From contig JAUSMG010000126.1 of NCBI GenBank assembly GCA_030645295.1, positions 1 through 34,797 on the forward strand: DNA of 34,797 nt, in the 5' to 3' direction. Below, piece after piece: positions 23,800 to 32,868 of this stretch; within the stretch, counting starts at the first letter, position 1; the number at the start of each line of letters is the position of its first letter. The notes beneath the pieces were generated by a model, which was not told the origin of the DNA, made no database searches, and saw only the letters and a program-made list of their open reading frames with translations. Position numbers and translations under genes: made by a program. The stretch comes from Saprospiraceae bacterium. GTDB taxonomy: Bacteria; Bacteroidota; Bacteroidia; Chitinophagales; Saprospiraceae.

Positions 23800-24992
23800 G
23801 CCGGAATATAATTACCGTGCTGCGACCAGTCTATGGTTCGGCCGGCAGCCTCAAAATCAATATCGGACAGCACAGGGTATTGCCGGAGTTTTACGGGGCT
23901 TGCATTTTTACGGATGATTTTTAATCGATTCAGCTCAGTAGAGATCTCCGTTTTCAGGTTTGCCGGACATATAGCAGAGTGCCAAAGCACAGAAAGCGAG
24001 TATTCGATCATTTCATTGATGTGATCATCCCCTTTGGCCACTTCATGTAAGTGTGGGTTGCGCGATTCGATCTGAAAAATCTCCACCCCGCTTTTCATGA
24101 TTTCCGGGAATGGAGCAGGCATCACACCGCCAAATTTTTCCATCATGCTCACGAAATGGTGTGTCTCGACAGAAAAACCGGTCGAATAATCGAGCGAGAG
24201 CGCCAAAGGCATAGACAGGGCGTGCTCTCCCGCATTGCCCGTGCGCAGCACTTCAGTTTCGTAACCGGTGAAATGGCCTAAAAACTGATTGAGGTACTGG
24301 TTGGTGATCCGGGACACACGTCCCCATTTGGCAAAAAACAGATCGTTTTCTACGATTTTTGGTTTGCTGTGCCACTGGATGCGCACCATCGAATAGGGTG
24401 TTTTGCCTTGCGAAAGCCCGGCAGAAAAAATGCGGACATATTCGAAAACCGCTCCCGGGAAATAATTGTCCGAATCAATAAATCCCACATATTTTTTACC
24501 TGCCAAATTTGCGAGGGCAATGCCCGCCAGCATCCCCTCTGCCTTTCCGTGTCGAACCAATCCTTCCTCGTCTATCAGGTGTGGATAACCGCCTTCAAGA
24601 AACAAACGGGCGATCTCAGGCGAGCGCTGATGGGCGATGATGTACTTCTTTTTGGCATACCGGCAAAAAGTGTCCACCATACTGCGTTCCATCCTAAAAC
24701 GGTCAATTGGCTCACTTTTGCTGTTTGAAAGTATGATGGGCAGACAATCGTGCGGAATTCCACAAAGTACCCCTTCCAACAAGCGCAAACGCTCGTCTTT
24801 CACCGGAATCACAATGGCCAGATCCTTTTCAATCTCGTGAATCCGTTCGTAAGGAATCTGCTGAATGACATGATATCGGCTTTCGAACTCAGAATCTACG
24901 CCATGGCCACCATCAAGTTCATAGATCTTTTGTACTTTGTAGAATAGATTGGCGCCAAATCGCTCGGCGCTGGTGGGTATTTCAAGACGCAT
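23796..24992 (-). CDS. mpgS: Mannosyl-3-phosphoglycerate synthase (GT55)
   Basis: The enzyme joins GDP-mannose to 3-phosphoglycerate, making the precursor of mannosylglycerate, a compatible solute of salt- or heat-stressed cells. The 398-residue length fits family GT55. The sequence begins with a GT55-like N-terminus, then 'LAIVIPVKDERLRLLEGVL', the 'PIILSNSKS' strand, 'GKAEGMLAGIALA', and the metal-binding 'GFIDSDNYFPGAV'. 'YSTGFSVETHHFV' follows. It is cytosolic and overlaps the phosphatase gene by four bases. An antiporter gene lies upstream on the same strand. Glucosyl-transfer cannot be excluded by eye, but family similarity favours mannose. Confidence 0.9.
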   Translation of the reverse strand: MRLEIPTSAERFGANLFYKVQKIYELDGGHGVDSEFESRYHVIQQIPYERIHEIEKDLAIVIPVKDERLRLLEGVLCGIPHDCLPIILSNSKSEPIDRFRMERSMVDTFCRYAKKKYIIAHQRSPEIARLFLEGGYPHLIDEEGLVRHGKAEGMLAGIALANLAGKKYVGFIDSDNYFPGAVFEYVRIFSAGLSQGKTPYSMVRIQWHSKPKIVENDLFFAKWGRVSRITNQYLNQFLGHFTGYETEVLRTGNAGEHALSMPLALSLDYSTGFSVETHHFVSMMEKFGGVMPAPFPEIMKSGVEIFQIESRNPHLHEVAKGDDHINEMIEYSLSVLWHSAICPANLKTEISTELNRLKIIRKNASPVKLRQYPVLSDIDFEAAGRTIDWSQHGNYIPA

Positions 24993-25091
24993 TTTTTCTG
25001 TTTTTAGATAATTAAACTACGATCAGAGGTTCGTCAGAACACTCAACCTGTGGACCAAAAAGAAAACGTGGTTAGGATGGTAAACGCCCGC

Positions 25092-26312
25092 TTAAACATC
25101 TGTAGGATCGTTTGCGCCGGTAATTTCTACAGGCCGGTCACGGTAAAATATTGCGCCCAACATTAAAATAACAGCAGTCGCTAAAATGACGAAAAACAGC
25201 ACACCATCATCGAAGGCTTCGATGCGTTGCGCGTCGGGAATTTTATAAAACAAAAGGATGGTGATCAATCCGCGCGGGATGTAAAACAACTCCGGGAGCA
25301 GGTTATATCGGTGTACAACCCGCAAATAGATGAAACGCAGGCCCAGCAGCGCTGCTACAATCAGGGAACCCAATTCCCATACCTGCAAATCCTGGAAATA
25401 AGCCACCCCAATGCCGTAACCAAAAATAACGAAAAAGAACGTTCGAATCAAGAAGGAGGATTCAGCCGTGATGGATTTTAAAAACCCAACCTCATTTTCC
25501 ACGTTTTCATTTGAAAAGTAACGTTTGAGCGGCCTCCATCGTATAAGCTCCCAATTATTAATGACCAATCCAAACATCAGAATGGTAATTAGAGAGGGCA
25601 GATGCATCATTTTTCCGCCAACATAAATGACAATTAGCACCGCGAACGACAAAAAGAACTTTACGTTTATCCGGTTCCGTATCAGCAGCAGCATAAGACC
25701 AAAACAAACCGCCACCGACAGCACCAAAGCCACCACGATACTGCCGCCAAACCATGCAACATCCTGAACACCAATTTGATGGCCCGAGGTGAAAAAATTA
25801 AAAACCATGATGCCAATGATGTCTGAAAAAGAGGCTTCGTATATCAGAAACTCCTTTTTTTCAGGCTCCAGATGGTGCACACTCGGCAATACCACGGCGC
25901 TGCTTACAATGCTCAACGGGATGGCGTAGATCAAACAATTGATCCATGGCGTTTCCGGCAACCACCAAAAAAGAATGCCGGTTACTGCCAACGAGGAGAC
26001 TAGAAAAATCACCAGGGCCGAGAAGAAAGAATTCCTGATGAGCGGTAAGCGTTCCTTCGTAATTTCCAAATCCAACCCGGATTCCAACACGATCATAATA
26101 AGCCCGATCGTTCCCAAAACCTCTACCACTGTAGGCGGAACCTCGAAGGTATATCCCAACAAATCAGCCACATATCGAATTAATATGCCCGTGCCAAGCA
26201 AGAGCAACACCGAGGGTACCCGGGTAAGGCGATTGAGGATTGAAAAAAAATAAGAGAGAATGACCAGGCCACAAACTGCGAACAGAATGTTATACGTTGA
26301 GATATTTTCCAT
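25092..26312 (-). CDS. Cation:proton antiporter (CPA family)
   Basis: This 406-residue membrane protein has about twelve helices and no cytosolic RCK or universal-stress domain. Family blocks include 'FSILNRLTRVPSVLLLLGTG', 'IGLIMIVLESGLDLEI', 'IPLSIVSSAVVLPSV', 'YEASFSDIIGIMVFNFF' and 'LFYIPRGLITILLF'. The aspartate in 'SFSDIIG' is the likely ion-binding residue. It exchanges sodium or potassium for protons across the inner membrane. It lies 99 bp upstream of mpgS on the same strand and starts 37 bp from the divergent hydrolase gene, so the local context is osmotic or salt stress. Confidence 0.9.
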   Translation of the reverse strand: MENISTYNILFAVCGLVILSYFFSILNRLTRVPSVLLLLGTGILIRYVADLLGYTFEVPPTVVEVLGTIGLIMIVLESGLDLEITKERLPLIRNSFFSALVIFLVSSLAVTGILFWWLPETPWINCLIYAIPLSIVSSAVVLPSVHHLEPEKKEFLIYEASFSDIIGIMVFNFFTSGHQIGVQDVAWFGGSIVVALVLSVAVCFGLMLLLIRNRINVKFFLSFAVLIVIYVGGKMMHLPSLITILMFGLVINNWELIRWRPLKRYFSNENVENEVGFLKSITAESSFLIRTFFFVIFGYGIGVAYFQDLQVWELGSLIVAALLGLRFIYLRVVHRYNLLPELFYIPRGLITILLFYKIPDAQRIEAFDDGVLFFVILATAVILMLGAIFYRDRPVEITGANDPTDV

Positions 26313-26349
26313 CTGCGCGAAGATAGCAACATTTTAAATAGAACAATTA

Positions 26350-27708
26350 ATGTCTAATATCCCTACAAACCTCGATGATTCGGTCACCGAACACTTCGTC
26401 GAGGCTGCGAAAAATGTGCTGAAAGAGAACCTCCTCGGCAATTTCACCAAACCTGCCCCCGGTCTGTACCCCCACCAATGGAATTGGGACGCAGGCTTTA
26501 TCGCGCTCGGTTACGCGCGTTCTGATTTCCGTCAGGCCTGTAATGAACTCAGCGCGCTTTTTCGCGGCCAGTGGGCCAACGGGATGGTCCCGCAGATTGT
26601 GTTTTCCGTCCAAAACAAGGGCAAATACTTTCCAGGCTATGTTTTTTGGAACACGAAAGGTGTTCCCGGAAAGCCACGAAATGTGCGCACCTCTGGCATC
26701 ACGATGCCTCCTGTGCATGGGTTTATCCTGAACCACCTGTTGAAACTCGCGCCGGACTCGAAGCGTTACCGGCCATTTTTCCAACGTATGTTCGACCGTG
26801 TACTATTGCTTCACCAATATTGCTACGAATTCCGCGACCCGGAACGCGAGGGACTGGCCTTTATCTGCCACCCCTGGGAATCCGGGATGGACAATCTGCC
26901 CACTTGGGAGGAGGTTTTTACCCAAATCCAATTCGACGCTTCTCAGGTTCCACCCTACGAGCGCCGGGATCTGGAGTACGTAGACGCGCCCTACCGTCCC
27001 CGAAAACAAAGCTACGACCGCTACATTTATCTGGTCGATCTGTTACGGAAACAGCGCTACCAGGAGCCGGAAATATGGAATGACTACCCTTTTCAGGTAC
27101 AGGAACCCATGTTCAATGCCATCCTGAACCACAGCAACGAGGCGCTTCTCGAATTGGGGCAATGGCTTGGCCAGGATACCGGACAACTCCGCGAATGGTA
27201 TACCCAAACCAATCAGGCGCTTAGCCATAAACTCTGGGACGAAAGCCTGGGCGTTTTTGTTTCCTATGACCGGGTGCACCGTCGACCCATTCCGATCACG
27301 ACCGCTGGCGGATTGATCCCGCTGCTATGCGGCGCAGCCAACGCCGAGCAATCGGCTCGAATGGTCTCCCTGATCCAAAGTCCGACTTTTTCCGGCACAT
27401 CGGAAAATCCCGCCTGGCTATGCGCTTCCACCGCGCTGGATGAACCGGGTTTCGATGCCTGTCGTTATTGGCGCGGACCGGTTTGGATCAACATGAACTG
27501 GCTGTTGTTCCACGGTTTGCGGCGATACGGGCAAGCAGATCTGGCGGCGCGACTGCGTTCAGATTCGCTGGAACTGGTGCGCAAATTTGGTTTTTGGGAA
27601 TACTACAACCCCTGGAAAAACCTGCCGGAAGGCGAGAAAAACGGCGGGTACGGCGCTGATCAATTCTCCTGGACGGCGGCTTTGGTGTTGGATTGGCTGG
27701 AAGAGTAA
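26350..27708 (+). CDS. GH63-type mannosylglycerate hydrolase
   Basis: This 452-residue (alpha/alpha)6-barrel hydrolase resembles bacterial and plant mannosylglycerate hydrolases of family GH63. Key segments are 'YPHQWNWDAGFIALGYA', 'CHPWESGMDNLPTWEE', 'GPVWINMNWLLFHGL' and 'WEYYNPWKN'. D181 in 'SGMDN' and E417 in 'FWEYY' match, as I remember, the catalytic acid and base of characterised enzymes (D182 and E419). It is cytosolic, since no signal peptide is seen. Placed beside the synthase and phosphatase, it most likely degrades the same solute to mannose and glycerate. Glucosylglycerate is an alternative substrate, and trehalase-like activity is less likely. Confidence 0.8.
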   Translation: MSNIPTNLDDSVTEHFVEAAKNVLKENLLGNFTKPAPGLYPHQWNWDAGFIALGYARSDFRQACNELSALFRGQWANGMVPQIVFSVQNKGKYFPGYVFWNTKGVPGKPRNVRTSGITMPPVHGFILNHLLKLAPDSKRYRPFFQRMFDRVLLLHQYCYEFRDPEREGLAFICHPWESGMDNLPTWEEVFTQIQFDASQVPPYERRDLEYVDAPYRPRKQSYDRYIYLVDLLRKQRYQEPEIWNDYPFQVQEPMFNAILNHSNEALLELGQWLGQDTGQLREWYTQTNQALSHKLWDESLGVFVSYDRVHRRPIPITTAGGLIPLLCGAANAEQSARMVSLIQSPTFSGTSENPAWLCASTALDEPGFDACRYWRGPVWINMNWLLFHGLRRYGQADLAARLRSDSLELVRKFGFWEYYNPWKNLPEGEKNGGYGADQFSWTAALVLDWLEE

Positions 27709-27721
27709 GAGAAAATGCATG

Positions 27722-28699
27722 TCAAAAATGCACCAATCTTGTAGCATAACGCACCGGTTTAATCGCCTCTTTCGCCCCATTTTTCTGGGGCATAAACTGC
27801 CAGGGCGTCACCTGATGGGTCCAGTCGAATTCAGCTTTTTCCAGGTAACGACGGCGAAATTCAACGGGCGTACAAGCGCGGTATTTTTTGAACAAGCGGT
27901 TGAAATTGGCCAGGTTGTTAAAGCCGGATTTGCTGGCGATCTGGTTGACCGTTTCATCGGTGTCGAGCAACAGTTTGCAGGTGTGGCCTACGCGGATATC
28001 GATCAAAAAATCGGTGAAACTCCGAAAGGCAAATTTTTGGAAAAAGTGGCTGAATGCCGAGTCGCTCATGTTGACCAGCGCCGCTACATCGCCGATTTTT
28101 AGTTCCGGATTGGCGAAATGTTTTAAAATATACCCGTATGCGACCTGAATTCGATTGCTGTCGGAACGAAGCGCCTGCGGGGAAAAGCCTTCGGTGGCCA
28201 GGAATGTAGCATCACTGGATTGGGAAAGCAGATCGAGCAATTGCAAAAACTCGATGATGTTGGTGAAGCCCTTGTCTTCTGTCAGACCGATCATAATCCG
28301 CATCGCTTCTTCGAATGTTTTTCCGTGAAACTTGATGCCCCGACTGGAGTCCCGCAGCAATTGCCGGATCTTAATAAAGCGCTCTTTTTGAAAGAGTTGT
28401 CCGCTAAATAATTCCATGGCGAACTGAATCGTGATCACCCGGTATGGCTGTCCGCTTTGTTGTAATTGTGTATCGCCATCCCATTTGTGGTACAGGTATG
28501 GACCCAGAAGTACCAGATCATAATCGGCATACCGCTCGGTGGAATCGCCGACTATCCGGGTGCCCGACATACCCGCGATCAAATTGAGTTCGTATTCCGG
28601 GTGGTTGTGAATCGGGTAATCGAACCCGTTGCAGACCGAGTCCAGCACAACGAAGACATCCGGGGTTTTAAGGGGGGTTATTTCACGGTAGATGTTCAC
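27722..28699 (-). CDS. AraC-family transcription regulator
   Basis: This 325-residue protein has an N-terminal cupin-like ligand domain ('YPIHNHPEYELNLIAG') and a C-terminal double helix-turn-helix (about 195-295). The latter shows 'IGDVAALVNMSDSAFSHFFQ' and 'VNQIASKSGFNNLANFNRLF' with the closing 'CTPVEFRRRY'. AraC regulators of this type answer to a small molecule, often a sugar. It converges with the mannosylglycerate hydrolase gene (13 bp gap) and diverges from the HAD and SusC genes across about 150 bp, so it may govern the SusC/D locus or the solute genes. The ligand is unknown. Confidence 0.9.
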   Translation of the reverse strand: MNIYREITPLKTPDVFVVLDSVCNGFDYPIHNHPEYELNLIAGMSGTRIVGDSTERYADYDLVLLGPYLYHKWDGDTQLQQSGQPYRVITIQFAMELFSGQLFQKERFIKIRQLLRDSSRGIKFHGKTFEEAMRIMIGLTEDKGFTNIIEFLQLLDLLSQSSDATFLATEGFSPQALRSDSNRIQVAYGYILKHFANPELKIGDVAALVNMSDSAFSHFFQKFAFRSFTDFLIDIRVGHTCKLLLDTDETVNQIASKSGFNNLANFNRLFKKYRACTPVEFRRRYLEKAEFDWTHQVTPWQFMPQKNGAKEAIKPVRYATRLVHF

Positions 28700-28849
28700 T
28701 TCAAATTTTTAAGTATTGAAATATTTCCGTTAGTTCGTTCGTAAAAGTACATTCTAACCGCTTAATAGTATCAGGTTTAGTCAGAAATCTTCTTTTCAGG
28801 TACTCATGGGCCTCGGATCCTCCTTTCTTTGCGACAAAAATCAAACACA

Positions 28850-29368
28850 ATGGGACTCGTTTTTGACATGGACGGTACAATGGTGGACAATATGATGACC
28901 CACCATCGCGGCTGGCGAAAAACGCTGGCGGACTACGGCCTTTTCCTGACCCTGGAAGAGGTCATGGCGACTTGCCACGGAAAGAACGTGGAGATCATCG
29001 AACGGCTGTTTCCGGGAAAATATAGTCTGGAGGAGCGCGAGCGTATTTCATTCGAAAAAGAAAGTAAGTACCGGGAGATCTTTTTGTCTGAACTTCAATT
29101 GCTTCCAGGTTTGCACGAACTTCTTGAAACTGCCCGGAAAGCCAGGATTCCCATGGGGATCGGTACGGCGGCCCCCAAGGAAAATGTGGATTTTGTGCTG
29201 GATAACCTGAACATCCGGCACTATTTCCAGGCAGTGATACATGCCGATGATGTCGATAAAGGGAAACCCGATCCGGAGGTCTTCTACAAAGTCGCGGACA
29301 AACTGGTTGCTCATAATAGTACAACCTATTTGCGTAATAGTATTAGCTTCTCTCTTTTTTCCGAGTGA
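28850..29368 (+). pseudogene. HAD phosphatase/phosphoglucomutase-type gene, 3'-truncated
   Basis: From the ATG at 28850 the product has 172 residues; the ORF track begins at an upstream TTG. It shows HAD motif I 'VFDMDGTMVDN', a cap domain, motif II 'MGIGTAAPKEN' and the 'DDVDKGKPDPEVFYKVADKL' lysine block of beta-phosphoglucomutase-like phosphatases. After 'ADKL' the family should continue 'g..p..clvfEDs..Gv.AA..AGm'. Here it becomes 'VAHNSTTYLRNS' and stops, so the acidic motif IV needed to bind magnesium is missing. About 45 residues are lost and the enzyme is probably dead. The break lies just before the SusC gene. Confidence 0.72.
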
Positions 29369-29400
29369 CTTTTGCCAATCTGAATCACAATCAGGTTGCT

Positions 29401-32400
29401 ATGGGTCCTACTTTTACTACCGGAAATTCGCCTTGCATGGGTCTTACGACCCCGCAAAATTCGCCTTGCGCGGGTCTTACGACCCCGCAACGCACCCGCA
29501 TCATCTCCCTTTTTCTGCTGCTATTCATCCTGCAAATTGGTGTCGCACAGACCTTTGAAGTGTCCGGGACGGTGGTTTCCACCGAAGACGGCGAACCACT
29601 TATTGGCGTGAGTGTACAGGAAATGGGCGCCGGAACCAATAACGGCTCCATGACGGATATCAATGGGGCCTTTAAATTAACCCTGGCTTCTTCCGATGCG
29701 ATATTGCTTTTTCGCTACACGGGTTTTGCCGATCTGGAGCTGCCTGTGCAAGGCCGCACCACAGTCTCCGTCCTGATGAGCAGCGCTGCAAACCTGTTTC
29801 AGGATGTTGTCGTGACGGGTTATAAAAAAGAGATCCGAAGCGACATTTCCTCTGCCATTACCTCCATCAAATCCAGGGATATCGAGAAACTGGTCGTAGT
29901 GGGAATTGACCAGGCTTTGCAGGGACAAGCGCCGGGTGTTATGGTCACTCAGGTCACCGGCTCGCCGGGGGATGATATTGCCGTGCGCATCCGCGGGGCA
30001 GGTACTTTGGGCAACAACAATCCACTTTTTGTCATTGACGGTGTACCCACTACGGGAAACATCAACATGTTTTCTCCGGGCGACATCGAATCCATAGAGG
30101 TGTTGAAAGACGGCGCTGCGGCGGCTATTTACGGCGCCAGGGCTGCCAACGGAGTGGTCCTTATTACCACCAAACGCGGCAAATCAGGCAAACCAACTTT
30201 TTCTTTTGAAGCCTATTCCGGGGTGCAAAATGTCGTAAATCTGCCTACGTTGCTGAATTCGGAGGAATACCTGACTATCCGCAACGAGGCCATTACGAAT
30301 GCCAATACCCTCCGCAATCCGGCCAATCAATTGCCCACTTACGATCCGGCCATTCTGGACTCCTTGCCCGACATCGATTGGCTAGATCTGGTGTTCAACC
30401 CTGCGCCGATTCAACATTACGCGTTGTCAGCCTCGGGAGGCAGTGAATCAAGCAATTTTTACCTGTCCGGGGAATACCATACCCAAGACGGGGTATTCAA
30501 AGGACAAGGTTTTGACAAATATCAGGTTCGTTTCAACGGAGAAATTGGCGGCAAACGCTTCAAAGTAGGCAACAATCTGTCATTTTCCCACACCGATCGC
30601 CAGGTGATCGGCGCTTCCGGCGATGGTTACGGTCCCGGCAACGAGCTCAGCGGGATCCGCTATACGCTCATCGCAGCGCCGGTGTTTCGCAGTCAAAATG
30701 CGGATGGCAGTTATGTCAACGTCAGTTCCGAACTCGGCGACCCTACGCTTTATGGCGACGGCAATGCCAACCCCTTGGTTTTTATCAAAAATACCGACTG
30801 GAACATAAAACGATATCGCTTATTCGGGAATGTATTTGCAGAATTGTCACCCTGGAAGGGTCTAAAACTGCGCTCCACGCTTGGCGGCGACTTCCAGTTT
30901 GAGCGCGAAAAATTATTCAAAGAACGCCTCTCAGATGCGGTGTACTCCCCGACCTCGCTCAACGAAGGCCGGGTGTTTAACCAGACGCTGGTCTGGAACA
31001 ACACCGCAGATTTTCAGCGGACATTTGGCGATCACCGTATTTCTGCCCTTTTGGGCATGGAGGCCATCCAAAACCACACCGATTATCTGGGTGCCTCGGC
31101 CAATAATTTCCGCCGTACAGATCCACTGTTCCGATACATTGATGCGAGCATCCCGGAAGCCATCGGCAATGTGAATGCATCGGGTATTGCAACCGAATGG
31201 GCTTTGTTGTCTTACTTTGCTCAGGCGGGCTATTCCTACAAAAGCCGTTATGTGCTGAGCGCTGCGGTGCGTCGTGACGGGTCTTCCCGTTTTGGAAAAA
31301 ACAATCGCTGGGGTGTTTTCCCTTCAGTTTCGGCGGCCTGGAATGTATCGAACGAGCGCTTTTTTGAGCCTGTCAAATTCATTTCCAGCCTGAAACTCCG
31401 CGCCAGTTGGGGCCGATTAGGCAATCAGGAAATCGGGATTTATCCCTACAGTTCCCTGGTCAGCACAGGCGATCAAGTCTACGTTTTTGGCAATCAGATC
31501 GTGACGGGCGCCACCATTCTCGAAACCGGCAACAGCAATATCCGCTGGGAAACGAGTACCCAGAGCAACCTCGGGCTGGACATGAGTTTTTGGGGAGATC
31601 GCCTTTCGTTGACCGCCGATGTATTCCGCAAAACGACCGATGATATTCTTGTTCGTGTGCCCGTTCCACAGGCTGGAGGCTCAGTACGGCCACCATTCAT
31701 CAACGCCGCTTCGGTTGAAAACAAAGGCCTTGAACTTGGTTTGATCTACAAAAACCGGATTGGGAAATTCAGATATGATATCGGTGCAAACATCTCTGCG
31801 ATCCGAAATCAAGTCACCTCTATCGCCAACAGCGAACCGATCCTGGGCGGTTTTGGCTTGTCCGACGGCGCTTTGACCAAAACGGAAACGGGTTATCCGG
31901 TCGGATCGTTTTTCCTGTATGAAATGCAGGGGATATTCCAGACACAGGAAGAAATCGATGGTAGTCCTTTCCAAACGACCAACACCCGTCCGGGCGATGT
32001 GCGGTTTGCCGACCTGAATGGCGACAATAAAATTGACGACAAAGACCGTAAGCATATTGGCAACCCGTTCCCGGATTTCACGTATGGTGTGAACCTCGGC
32101 TTCAACTGGAAAAACTTCGATTTCTCGACTTTGATCCAGGGTGTGCAGGGCAACGACGTGTATTTTCTCTACGGCAATTTTGCCTACGAAACCCAATCGC
32201 GCGGATTCAATTCCTACTCGGATATCCTCAACCGCTGGACACCGACCAACACCAATACCAACATCCCCAAGGTAAGTCTGGATGACCGTAACGGCAATCG
32301 CCGTGCTTCGACCCGGTTCCTGGAGGACGGCTCGTATATGCGCATCCGCAACATCACGCTCGGCTACAATTTTAAGGAACTGTTGAAATGGAAAGACATC

Positions 32401-32595
32401 GGTGGTTTCCGGCTTTATGTGACGGCACAAAATGCGCTCACGTTCACGAAATATCCCGGCCTGGATCCTGAAATTCAGGCCAATGCAAATGACACGCGTG
32501 GCCTTGGGCTTTCCTCCGACCTTGCGGTGGGGATTGACTGGGGGACGGTGCCCGCGCCGAGGACGTTTATTGCGGGGTTGAAACTGGTTTTTTGA
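29401..32595 (+). CDS. SusC-type TonB-dependent outer-membrane transporter
   Basis: SusC proteins form the barrel of a nutrient uptake pair with SusD. The ORF starts at GTG 29365, overlapping the HAD stop; ATG 29401 or 29437 is more credible because a promoter-like GACTTTTG lies at 29367. The signal helix 'IISLFLLLFILQIGVAQ' is followed by a carboxypeptidase-regulatory-like domain ('VSGTVVSTEDGEPLIGVSV'), the plug ('PLFVIDGVPTTG', 'ANGVVLITTKRG') and a barrel ending 'IAGLKLVF' with terminal phenylalanine. About 1064 residues is normal. The substrate is not evident. The region ahead of the signal helix contains a 33-bp duplication, and SusD is unusually distant. Confidence 0.93.
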   Translation: MGPTFTTGNSPCMGLTTPQNSPCAGLTTPQRTRIISLFLLLFILQIGVAQTFEVSGTVVSTEDGEPLIGVSVQEMGAGTNNGSMTDINGAFKLTLASSDAILLFRYTGFADLELPVQGRTTVSVLMSSAANLFQDVVVTGYKKEIRSDISSAITSIKSRDIEKLVVVGIDQALQGQAPGVMVTQVTGSPGDDIAVRIRGAGTLGNNNPLFVIDGVPTTGNINMFSPGDIESIEVLKDGAAAAIYGARAANGVVLITTKRGKSGKPTFSFEAYSGVQNVVNLPTLLNSEEYLTIRNEAITNANTLRNPANQLPTYDPAILDSLPDIDWLDLVFNPAPIQHYALSASGGSESSNFYLSGEYHTQDGVFKGQGFDKYQVRFNGEIGGKRFKVGNNLSFSHTDRQVIGASGDGYGPGNELSGIRYTLIAAPVFRSQNADGSYVNVSSELGDPTLYGDGNANPLVFIKNTDWNIKRYRLFGNVFAELSPWKGLKLRSTLGGDFQFEREKLFKERLSDAVYSPTSLNEGRVFNQTLVWNNTADFQRTFGDHRISALLGMEAIQNHTDYLGASANNFRRTDPLFRYIDASIPEAIGNVNASGIATEWALLSYFAQAGYSYKSRYVLSAAVRRDGSSRFGKNNRWGVFPSVSAAWNVSNERFFEPVKFISSLKLRASWGRLGNQEIGIYPYSSLVSTGDQVYVFGNQIVTGATILETGNSNIRWETSTQSNLGLDMSFWGDRLSLTADVFRKTTDDILVRVPVPQAGGSVRPPFINAASVENKGLELGLIYKNRIGKFRYDIGANISAIRNQVTSIANSEPILGGFGLSDGALTKTETGYPVGSFFLYEMQGIFQTQEEIDGSPFQTTNTRPGDVRFADLNGDNKIDDKDRKHIGNPFPDFTYGVNLGFNWKNFDFSTLIQGVQGNDVYFLYGNFAYETQSRGFNSYSDILNRWTPTNTNTNIPKVSLDDRNGNRRASTRFLEDGSYMRIRNITLGYNFKELLKWKDIGGFRLYVTAQNALTFTKYPGLDPEIQANANDTRGLGLSSDLAVGIDWGTVPAPRTFIAGLKLVF
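29427..29492 (+). repeat. 33-bp tandem duplication in the SusC N-terminus
   Basis: Two copies, at 29427 and 29460, read ttcgccttgcATGGGTCTTACG and ttcgccttgcGCGGGTCTTACG, each continuing accccgcaa. They encode NSPCMGLTTPQ and NSPCAGLTTPQ. Each copy contains the small dyad GGGTCttacGACCC. They lie ahead of the hydrophobic core of the signal peptide, lengthening its front part. Confidence 0.85.
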
Positions 32596-32647
32596 AATGA
32601 CGATTAGAAATTGCTTTGATCTTTTCATCCACTAAATATAATTCGCA

Positions 32648-32821
32648 ATGAAAAACTTAAGTCTTTCGACTGTTTTTGCATTATTGCTGATGTCTATATC
32701 GCTCAGTTCATGCGAAGCGATAGCAGGAATCTTTAAAGCTGGAATGGGCTTCGGCATTTTCATTGTAATAGCTGTGATAATACTGATCGTATGGCTGATC
32801 ATGCGTTCCCGTAAAAAATAA
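32648..32821 (+). CDS. Small lipoprotein with one membrane helix (57 residues)
   Basis: This frame is too short for the ORF track. It begins MKNLSLSTVFALLLMSISLS and has a lipobox cysteine in 'SLSSCEAIAG', then 'IFKAGMGFGIFIVIAVIILI' as a membrane helix and a basic end 'RSRKK'. I remember closely similar 50-60-residue proteins in many Bacteroidota, often mislabelled phosphatidate cytidylyltransferase; their function is unknown. The ATG is 52 bp after the SusC stop. It sits between SusC and SusD, where normally no other gene is found. Confidence 0.75.
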   Translation: MKNLSLSTVFALLLMSISLSSCEAIAGIFKAGMGFGIFIVIAVIILIVWLIMRSRKK

Positions 32822-32868
32822 GCACTAACCCAGGGTTAATAACTTTTTATGTGCCTCATCATCCCATG

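Noticed and set aside
26319-26326. Possible -7 box (TATCTTCG on the minus strand) for the antiporter
   Set aside because: It has one mismatch, lies only seven bases from the start codon, and lacks a clear -33 element.
29241-29558. 105-residue plus-strand ORF across the HAD/SusC junction
   Set aside because: It is a shadow in another frame over the duplicated repeat and has no start context or family pattern.
31681-32628. 315-residue minus-strand ORF opposite SusC
   Set aside because: It is the complement of the well-supported SusC barrel and has no recognisable domain.
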